DNA of 64,000 nt, taken from positions 333,117,211 through 333,181,210 of the forward strand of contig CM042696.1 of NCBI GenBank assembly GCA_023614405.1. The letters run 5' to 3'. This DNA is from Avena insularis. Lineage: Eukaryota > Streptophyta > Magnoliopsida > Poales > Poaceae. The position numbers were made by a program, and so were the translations under genes. The notes under the pieces are model-generated. The model ran no database searches, was not told the origin of the DNA, and saw only the letters and a program-made list of their open reading frames with translations. This document shows, piece by piece, positions 54,201-64,000 of this stretch (positions are counted from its first letter, which is position 1; each line of letters starts with the position of its first letter).

Positions 54201-55488
54201 GATCCACCAGAGTAATGGCATGTGTGTTCATGACACAAATCACACATGGATCCACCAGAGTCATTGCATGTGTGTTCTTTCCACAAACCACACATGGATC
54301 CACCAGAGTAATTCCATGTGTGTTCTTTTCACAAACCACATATGGATCAACCAGAGTCATTGCATGTGTGTTCTTTCCACAAACCAGACATGGATCCACC
54401 AGAGTAATTGCATGTGTGGTCATGTCACAAACCACACATGGATCCACCAGTGTTCATTGCATGTGTGTTCTTTCCATGAACCACATATGGATCCACCAAT
54501 GTCATTGCATGTGTGTTCTTTCCACAAACCACATATGGATCCACCAGAGTCATTGCATGTGTGTTCTTTTCCACAAACCACACATGGATCCACTAGAGTC
54601 ATTGCATGTGTGTTCTTTCGAGAAACCATATATGGATCAACAAATATCATTGCATGTGTATTCTTTCCTCAAACCACATATGGATCCACCAATGTCATTG
54701 CATGTGTGTTCTTTTGACAAATAACATGGATCAACCAATGGCATTGCACGTGTGTTATTGTCATAAACCACACATGGATCAACCAATGTCATTGCATGTG
54801 TGTTCATGTCACAAACCACACATGGATCCACCAATGTTATTTCATGTGTGTTCTTTCCATGAACCACATATGGATCAACCAGAGTCATTGCATGTGTGTT
54901 CTTTCCACAAACGACACATGGATCCACCAGAGTTATTGCATGTGTGTTCATGTCACAAACCACACATGGATCCACCAATGTCATTTCATGTGTGTTCTTG
55001 CCATGAACCACATATGGATCCACCAATGTCATTGCATGTGTGTTCTTTCCACAAACCACATATGGATCCACCAGAGTCATTGCGTGTGTGTTCTTTCCAC
55101 AAACCAAATATGGATCCACCAATGTCATTGCATGTGTGTTCATGTCACAAACATCACATGGATTCACCAATGTCATTGCATGTGTGTTATTTCCATGAAC
55201 CACATATAGATCAACCAGAGTCATTGCATGTGTGTTCTTTCCACAAACCACACATGGATCCACTAGAGTAATTGCATGTGTGTTCATGACACAAATCACA
55301 CATGGATCCACCAGAGTCATTGCATGTGTGTTCTGTCCACAAACCACACATGGATCCACCAGAGTAATTCCATGTGTGTTCTTTTCACAAACCACATATG
55401 GATCAACCAGAGTCATTGCATGTGTGTTCTTTCAACAAACCAGACATGGATCCACCAGAGTTATTGCATGTGTGGTCATGTCACAAAC

Positions 55489-55502
55489 CACACATGTGTG
55501 TT
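55489..55502 (+). repeat. Truncated satellite monomer, CACATGTGTG junction
   Basis: About half a monomer is missing: CAAACCACACATG runs directly into TGTGTTCTTTCC, skipping the GATCC...ATTG part. The same junction occurs at about 48,237-48,246 and 63,941-63,950, so it is inherited through HOR duplication. Confidence 0.8.
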
Positions 55503-55599
55503 CTTTCCATGAACCACATATGGATCCACCAATGTCATTGCATGTGTGTTCTTTCCACAAACCACATATGGATCCACCAGAGTCATTGCATGTGTGTTC

Positions 55600-56420
55600 T
55601 TTTCCACAAACCACACATGGATCCACTAGAGTCATTGAATGTGTGTTCTTTCGATAAACCATATATGGATCAACAAATATCATTGCATGTGTATTCTTTC
55701 CACAAACCACATATGGATCCACCAATGTCATTGCATGTGTGTTCTTTTGACAAATAACATGGATCAACCAATGGCATTGCATGTGTGTTATTGTCATAAA
55801 CCACATATGGATCAACCAATGGCAATGCATGTGTGTTCCTGTCACAAACCACATATGTATCCACTAGTGTAATTGCATGTGTGTTCTTTTCACAAACCAC
55901 ACATGGATCAACCAGAGTCATTGCATGTGTGTTCTTTTCACAAACCACACATGGATCAACCAGAGTCATTGCATGTGTGTTCTTTCCATGGACCACATAT
56001 GGATCAACCAGAGTCATTGCATGTGTGTTCTTTCCACAAACCACACATGGATCCACTAGAGTCATTGAATGTGTGTTCTTTCGATAAACCATATATGGAT
56101 CAACAAATATCATTGCATGTGTATTCTTTCCACAAACCACATATGGATCCACCAATGTCATTGCATGTGTGTTCTTTCCACAAACCACATATGGATCCAC
56201 CAGAGTCATTGCATGTGTGTTCTTTTCCACAAACCACACATGGATCCACTAGAGTCATTGAATGTGTGTTCTTTCGATAAACCATATATGGATCAACAAA
56301 TATCATTGCATGTGTATTCTTTCCACAAACCACATATGGATCCACCAATGTCATTGCATGTGTGTTCTTTTGACAAATAACATGGATCAACCAATGGCAT
56401 TGCACGTGTGTTATTGTCAT
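55600..56420 (+). repeat. Local triplication of a four-monomer block
   Basis: A four-monomer block holding GAATGTGTGTTCTTTCGATA, then an ATCAACAAATATC monomer and GTGTATTCTTTCC, occurs three times in under 700 bp, starting near 55,639, 56,069 and 56,262. The last two copies are 193 bp apart, which is four monomers plus 1 bp. The three copies look essentially identical over the block, so this is probably a recent expansion. Confidence 0.75.
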
Positions 56421-59400
56421 AAACCACACATGGATCAACCAATGTCATTGCATGTGTGTTCATGTCACAAACCACACATGGATCCACCAATGTTATTTCA
56501 TGTGTGTTCTTTCCATGAACCACATATGGATCAACCAGAGTCATTGCATGTGTGTTCTTTCCACAAACCACACATGGATCCACCAGAGTTATTGCATGTG
56601 TGTTCATGTCACAAACCACCTATGGATCCACCAATGTCATTTCATGTGTGTTCTTGCCATGAACCACATATGGATCCACCAATGTCATTGCATGTGTGTT
56701 CTTTCCACAAACCACATATGGATCCACCAGAGTCATTGCATGTGTGTTCTTTCCACAAACCAAATATGGATCCACCAATGTCATTGCATGTGTGTTCATG
56801 TCACAAACATCACATGGATTTACCAATGCCATTGCATGTGTGTTATTTCCATGAACCACATATAGATCAACCAGAGTCATTGCATGTGTGTTCTTTCCAC
56901 AAACCACACATGGATCCACTAGAGTAATTGCATGTGTGTTCATGTCACAAACCACACATGGATCCACCAATGGCATTGCATGTGTGTTCTTTCCAAAAAC
57001 CACATGGATCAACCAATGTCATTACATGTATGTTCTTTCCGCAAACCACATGGATCAACCAGAGTCATTGCATGTGTGTTCTTTCCACAAACCACACATG
57101 TATCCACCAAAGTAATTGCGTGTGTGTTCATGTCACAAACCATATATGGATCCACCAATGTCATTGCATGTGTGTTCATGTCACAAACCTCACATGGATC
57201 CACCAATGTCATTGCATGTGTGTTCTTTCCATGAACCACATATGGATCAACCAGAGTCATTGCATGTGTGTTCTTTACACAAACCACACATGGATCCACC
57301 AGAGTAATTGCATGTGTGTTCATGTCACAAACCACACATGTATCCACCAATGTCATTGCATGTGTGTTCTTTTCACAAACCACATATGTATCAACAAATG
57401 TCATTGCATGTGTGTTCTTTCCACAAACCAAATATGGATCCACCAATGTCATTGCATGTGTGTTCTTTTCACAAACCGCATATGGATCCACTAGAGTCAT
57501 TGCATGTGTGTTCTTTTCACAAACCACACATGGATCAACCAGAGTAATTGCATGTGTGTTCATGTCACAAACCACACATGGATCCACCAATGTCATTGCT
57601 TGTGTGTTCTTTCCATGAACCACATATGGATCCACCAATGTGATTGCATGTGTGTTCTTTCCACAAACCACATAAGGATCCACTAGAGTCATTGCATGTG
57701 TGTTCTTTTCACAAACCACATATGGATCCACTAGAGTTATTGCATGTGTGTTCTTTCCACAAACCACATATGGATTCACAAGAGTCATTGCATATGTGTT
57801 CCTTTCCACAAACCACATATGTATCCACTAGAGTCATTGCATGTGTTCTTTCCACAAACCACATATGGATCAACAAATGTCATTGCATTTGTGTTCTTTT
57901 CCACAAACCACATATGGATCCACTAGAGTTCATTGCATGTTTGTTATTTTCCACAAACCACATGGATCAACCAATGGCATTGCATGTGTTATTGTCATAA
58001 ACCACATATGGATCAACCAATGGCAATGCATGTGTTCCCCACAAACCACATATGGATCCACCAGTTCATTGCATGTGTGTTCTTTCCACAAACCAAATAT
58101 GTATCCACTAGAGTAATTGTATGTGTGTTCTTTTCACAAACCACACATGGATCAACCAGAGTCATTACATGTGTGTTCTTTTCACAAACCAGACATGGAT
58201 CAACCAGAGTCATTGCATGTGTGTTCTTTCCATGGACCACATATGGATCAACTGAGTAATTTCATGTGTGTTCTTTCCATAAACCACACATGGATCCACC
58301 AGAGTAATGGCATGTGTGTTCAGGACACAAATCACACATGGATCCACCAGAGTCATTGCATGTGTGTTCTTTCCACAAACCACACATGGATCCACCAGAG
58401 TAATTCCATGTGTGTTCTTTTCACAAACCACATATGGATCAACCAGAGTCATTGCATGTGTGTTCTTTCCACAAACCACACATGGATCCACCAGTAATAA
58501 TTACATGTGTGGTCGTGTCACAAACCACACATGGATCCACCAGTGTTCATTGCATGTATGTTCTTTCCATGAACCACATATGGATCCACCAATGTCATTG
58601 CATGTGTGTTCTTTCCACAAACCACACATGGATCCACCAGAGTTATTGCATGTGTGTTCATGTCACAAACCACACATGGATCCACCAATGTCATTTCATG
58701 TGTGTTCTTTCCATGAACCACATATGGATCCACCAATGTCATTGCATGTGTGTTATTTCCACAAACCACATATGGATCCACCAGAGTCATTGCATGTGTG
58801 TTCTTTCCACAAACCAAATATGGATCCACCAATGTCATTGCATGTGTGTTCATGTCACAAACATCACATGGATTCACCAATGTCATTGCATGTGTGTTAT
58901 TTCCATGAACCACATATAGATCAACCAGAGTCATTGCATGTGTGTTCTTTCCACAAACCACACATGGATCCACCAGAGTAATTGCATATGTGTTCATGTC
59001 ACAAACCACACATGGATCCACCAATGGCATTGCATGTGTGTTCTTTCCAAAAACCACATGGATCAACCAATGTCATTACATGTATGTTCTTTCCGCAAAC
59101 CACATGGATCAACCAGAGTCATTGCATGTGTGTTCTTTCCACAAACCACACATGTATCCACCAAAGTAATTGCGTGTGTGTTCATGTCACAAACCACATA
59201 TGGATCCACCAATGGCATTGCATGTGTGTTCATGTCACAAACCTCACATGGATCCACCAATGTCATTGCATGTGTGTTCTTTCCATGAACCACATATGGA
59301 TCAACCAGAGTCATTGCATGTGTGTTCTTTCCACAAACCATACATGGATCCACCAGAGTAATTGCATGTGCGTTCATGTCACAAACCACACATGGATCCA

Positions 59401-62400
59401 CCAATGTCATTGCATGTGTGTTCTTTTCACAAACCACATATGTATCAACAAATGTCATTGCATGTGTGTTCTTTCCACAAACCAAATATGGATCCACCAA
59501 TGTCATTGCATGTGTGTTCTTTTCACAAACCACATATGGATCCACTAGAGTAATTGCATGTGTGTTCTTTTCACAAACCACACATGGATCCACCAGACTC
59601 ATTGCATGTGTGTTCTTTCCACAAACCACACATGGATTAACCAGAGTAATTGCATGTGTGTTCATGTCACAAACCACACATGGATCCACCAATGTCATTG
59701 CATGTGTGTTCTTTACATGAACCACATATGGATCCACCAATGTGATTGCATGTGTGTTCTTTCCACAAACCACATAAGGATCCACTAGAGTCATTGCATG
59801 TGTGTTCTTTTCACAAACCACATATGGATCCACTAGAGTTATTGCATGTGTGTTCTTTCCACAAACCACATATGGATTCACCACTGTCATTGCATGTGTG
59901 TTCCTTTCCACAAACCACATATGGATCCACTAGAGTCATTGCTTGTGTGTTCTTTCCACAAACCACATATGGATCAACAAATGGCATTGCATGTGTGTTC
60001 TTTTCAACAAACCACATATGGATCCACTAGAGTTCATTGCATGTTTGTTCTTTTCCACAAACCACATGGATCAACCAATGGCATTGCATGTGTGTTATTG
60101 TCATAAACCACATATGGATCAACCAATGGCAATGCATGTGTGTTACTCTCACAAACCACATATGGATCCACCGGTGTTCATTGCATGTGTGTTCTTTCCA
60201 CAAACCAAATATGTATCCACTAGAGTAATTGCATGTGTGTTCTTTTCACAAACCACACATGGATCAACCAGAGTCATTGAATGTGTGTTCTTTTCACAAA
60301 CCAGACATGGATCAACCAGAGTCATTGCATGTGTGTTCTTTCCATGTACCACATATGGATCAACCAGAGTCATTGCATGTGTGTTCTTTCCACAAACCAC
60401 ACATGGATCCACCAGAGTAATGGCATGTGTGTTCATGACACAAATCACACATGGATCCACCAGAGTCATTGCATGTGTGTTCTTTCCACAAACCACACAT
60501 GGATCCACTAGAGTAATTCAATGTGTGTTCTTTTCACAAACCACATATGGATCAACCAGAGTCATTGCATGTGTGTTCTTTCCACAAACCACACATGGAT
60601 CCACCAGAGTAATTACATATGTGGTCATGTCACAAACCACACATGGATCCACCAGTGTTCATTGCATGTGTGTTCTTTCCATGAACCACATATGGATCCA
60701 CCAATGTCATTGCATGTGTGTTCTTTCCACAAACCACATATGGATCCACCAGAGTCATTGCATGTGTGTTCTTTTCCACAAACCACACATGGATCCACTA
60801 GAGTCATTGCATGTGTGTTCTTTCGACAAACCATATATGGATCAACAAATATCATTGCATGTGTATTCTTTCCACAAACCACATATGGATCCACCAATGT
60901 CACTGCATGTGTGTTCTTTTGACAAATAACATGGATCAACCAATGGCATTGCACGTGTGTTATTGTCATAAACCACACATGGATCAACCAATGTCATTGC
61001 ATGTGTGTTCATGTCACAAACCACACATGGATCCACCAATGTTATTTCATGTGTGTTCTTTCCATGAACCACATATGGATCAACCAGAGTCATTGCATGT
61101 GTGTTGTTTCCACAAACCACACATGGATCCACCAGAGTAATTGCATGTGTGTCCATCTCACAAACCACACATGGATCCACCAATGTCATTTCATGAGTGA
61201 TCTTGCCATGAACCACATATGGATCCACCAATGTTGTTGCATGTGTGTTCTTTCCACAAACCACATATGGATCCACCAAAGTCATTGCATGTGTGTTCTT
61301 TCCACAAACCAAATATGGATCCACCAATGTCATTGCATGTGTGTTCATGTCACAAACATCACATGGATTCACCAATGTCATTGCATGTGTGTTATTTCCA
61401 TGAACCACATATAGATCAACCAGAGTCATTTCATGTGTGTTCTTTCCACAAACCACACATGGATCCACCAGAGTAATTGTGTGTTCATGTCACAAACCTC
61501 ACATGGATCCACCAATGTCATTGCATGTGTGTTCTTTACATGAACCACATATGGATCAACCAGAGTCATTGCATGTGTTCTTTCCACAAACCATACATGG
61601 ATCCACCAGAGTAATTGCATGTGTGTTCATGTCACAAACCACACATGGATCCACCAATGTCATTGCATGTGTGTTCTTTTCACAAACCACATATGTATCA
61701 ACAAATGTCATTGCATGTGTGTTCTTTCCACAAACCAAATATGGATCCACCAATGTCATTCCATGTGTGTTATTTTCACAAACCACATATGGATCCACTA
61801 GAGTAATTGCATTTGTGTACTTTTCACAAACCACATGGATCCACCAGACTCATTGCATGTGTGTTCTTTCCACAAACCACACATGGATCAACCAGAGTAA
61901 TTGCATGTGTGTTCATGTCACAAACCACACATGGATCCACCAATGTCATTGCATGTGTGTTCTTTACATGAACCACATATGGATCCACCAATGTGATTGC
62001 ATGTGTGTTCTTTCCACAAACCACATAAGGATCCACTAGAGTCATTGCATGTGTGTTCTTTTCACAAACCACATATGGATCCACTAGAGTTATTGCATGT
62101 GTGTTCTTTCCACAAACCACATATGGATTCACCAGAGTCATTGCATGTGTGTTCCTTTCCACAAACCACATATGGATCCACTAGAGTCATTGCGTGTGTG
62201 TTCTTTCCACAAACCACATATGGATCAACAAATGGCATTGCATGTGTGTTCTTTTCAACAAACCACATATGGATCCACTAGAGTTCATTGCATGTTTGTT
62301 ATTTTCCACAAACCACATGGATCAACCAATGGCATTGCATGTGTGTTATTGTCATAAACCACATATGGATCAACCAATGGCAATGCATGTGTGTTACTCT

Positions 62401-64000
62401 CACAAACCACATATGGATCCACCAGTGTTCATTGCATGTGTGTTCTTTCCACAAACCAAATATGTATCCACTAGAGTAATTGCATGTGTGTTCTTTTCAC
62501 AAACCACACATGGATCAACCAGAGTCATTGCATGTGTGTTCTTTTCACAAACCAGACATGGATCAACCAGAGTCATTGCATGTGTGTTCTTTCCATGGAC
62601 CACATATGGATCAACAGAGTCATTGCATGTGTGTTCTTTCCACAAACCACACATGGATCCACCAGAGTAATGGCATGTGTGTTCATGACACAAATCACAC
62701 ATGGATCCACCAGAGTCATTGCATGTGTGTTCTTTCCACAAACCACACATGGATCCACCAGAGTAATTCCATGTGTGTTCTTTTCACAAACCACATATGG
62801 ATCAACCAGAGTCATTGCATGTGTGTTCTTTCCACAAACCAGACATGGATCCACCAGAGTAATTGCATGTGTGGTCATGTCACAAACCACACATGGATCC
62901 ACCAGTGTTCATTGCATGTGTGTTCTTTCCATGAACCACATATGGATCCACCAATGTCATTGCATGTGTGTTCTTTCCACAAACCACATATGGATCCACC
63001 AGAGTCATTGCATGTGTGTTCTTTTCCACAAACCACACATGGATCCACTAGAGTCATTGCATGTGTGTTCTTTCGAGAAACCATATATGGATCAACAAAT
63101 ATCATTGCATGTGTATTCTTTCCTCAAACCACATATGGATCCACCAATGTCATTGCATGTGTGTTCTTTTGACAAATAACATGGATCAACCAATCGCATT
63201 GACGTGTGTTGTCATAAACCACACATGGATCAACCAATGTCATTGCATGTGTGTTCATGTCACAAACCACACATGGATCCACCAATGTTATTTCATGTGT
63301 GTTCTTTCCATGAACCACATATGGATCAACCAGAGTCATTGCATGTGTGTTCTTTCCACAAACGACACATGGATCCACCAGAGTTATTGCATGTGTGTTC
63401 ATGTCACAAACCACACATGGATCCACCAATGTCATTTCATGTGTGTTCTTGCCATGAACCACATATGGATCCACCAATGTCATTGCATGTGTGTTCTTTC
63501 CACAAACCACATATGGATCCACCAGAGTCATTGCGTGTGTGTTCTTTCCACAAACCAAATATGGATCCACCAATGTCATTGCATGTGTGTTCATGTCACA
63601 AACATCACATGGATTCACCAATGTCATTGCATGTGTGTTATTTCCATGAACCACATATAGATCAACCAGAGTCATTGCATGTGTGTTCTTTCCACAAACC
63701 ACACATGGATCCACTAGAGTAATTGCATGTGTGTTCATGACACAAATCACACATGGATCCACCAGAGTCATTGCATGTGTGTTCTGTCCACAAACCACAC
63801 ATGGATCCACCAGAGTAATTCCATGTGTGTTCTTTTCACAAACCACATATGGATCAACCAGAGTCATTGCATGTGTGTTCTTTCAACAAACCAGACATGG
63901 ATCCACCAGAGTTATTGCATGTGTGGTCATGTCACAAACCACACATGTGTGTTCTTTCCATGAACCACATATGGATCCACCAATGTCATTGCATGTGTGT

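Larger units (their letters stand above)
45811..64000 (+). repeat. 48-bp satellite array, right block
   Basis: This continues the same satellite, in the same orientation and monomer phase, after the retrotransposon insertion. I estimate about 380 monomers. The first monomers (45,816-46,060) follow the same variant order as 25,722-25,960: a GGACGAACC variant, then TACTGTCACAAACAAC, then a GACA(A/G)ACAAAATGG short variant, then CCATAAACCACATGG. That shows the array was continuous before the insertion. Beyond about 47.8 kb it is dominated by the second HOR family. That family is marked by GACACAAATCACAC, CCATGGACC and GTGTATTCTTTCC variants. The right edge of the window cuts the array. No gene is seen in it. 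Confidence 0.97.
47800..64000 (+). repeat. Higher-order repeat family II in the right array
   Basis: The GTGTATTCTTTCC monomer marks successive copies at 48,435, 50,639, 52,453, 54,656, 55,689, 56,119, 56,312, 60,861 and 63,111. Spacings of 2,204, 1,814 and 2,203 bp are typical. The 430- and 193-bp spacings are a local amplification, and 4,549 bp spans a copy that lacks the marker. Associated diagnostic monomers are GACACAAATCACACATGG, CCATGGACCACATATGG, TGTGGTCATGTCAC and CATCACATGGATTCACC. Much of 54.6-55.6 kb recurs at 63.06-64.0 kb with an offset of 8,455 falling to 8,451 bp. Confidence 0.8.

Noticed and set aside
1..64000. Z-DNA-forming arrays from TGCATGTGTGT
   Set aside because: The alternating purine-pyrimidine run is only about 11 bp per monomer and is interrupted by TTC, which is too short for a confident claim.
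1..64000. Cloning or concatemer artefact because of regular GGATCC and CATATG sites
   Set aside because: The sites belong to the monomer consensus, are lost in many variants (GGATCAAC, CACATGG), and the variants have natural HOR order.

Overview
The window is plant nuclear heterochromatin, most likely from a grass (Poaceae). No ordinary protein gene, rRNA, tRNA or CRISPR array can be supported in it. The grass assignment is an inference. It rests on the style of the single inserted element at about 41.5-45.8 kb: a very long LTR whose ends fit TG...CA, a CpG-rich leader, and a U3 rich in GCATCATCATG-like words. Nothing in the satellite itself names a species.

Layout. Positions 1-41,490 and 45,811-64,000 are one continuous head-to-tail satellite array, all in one orientation, with a 48-bp monomer. 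I estimate about 860 copies on the left and 380 on the right. Monomer variants recur in a fixed order, which makes higher-order repeats (HORs). From 1 to about 25.6 kb the HOR is mostly 1.62-1.73 kb (about 34-36 monomers), with shorter and longer copies caused by gain or loss of whole blocks. From about 26.5 kb, and across most of the right-hand array, a second HOR family of roughly 1.8-2.36 kb dominates. Between about 35.4 and 41.5 kb the two are mixed. Because 48 is divisible by three, the satellite carries long stop-free frames on both strands (up to 480 codons on the minus strand). These are by-products of the period, and frame-breaking 1-4 bp indels are frequent.

Positions 41,491-45,810 (4,320 bp) are a different kind of DNA: a minus-strand LTR retrotransposon derivative flanked by the 5-bp duplication ATCAA. 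Removing it restores an intact monomer, and an uninterrupted paralogue of the site is present at about 25.72 kb. A 52-bp sequence at its right end recurs 397 bp further in. The simplest reading is that the element keeps about 52 bp of its 5' LTR, about 345 bp of internal DNA and a complete 3' LTR of 3,923 bp, and that the coding region was deleted. No gag, protease, reverse transcriptase or integrase sequence remains.

The main unusual content is the CpG-free 48-bp satellite with its multi-scale HOR structure, together with the dated-by-context retrotransposon insertion inside it.
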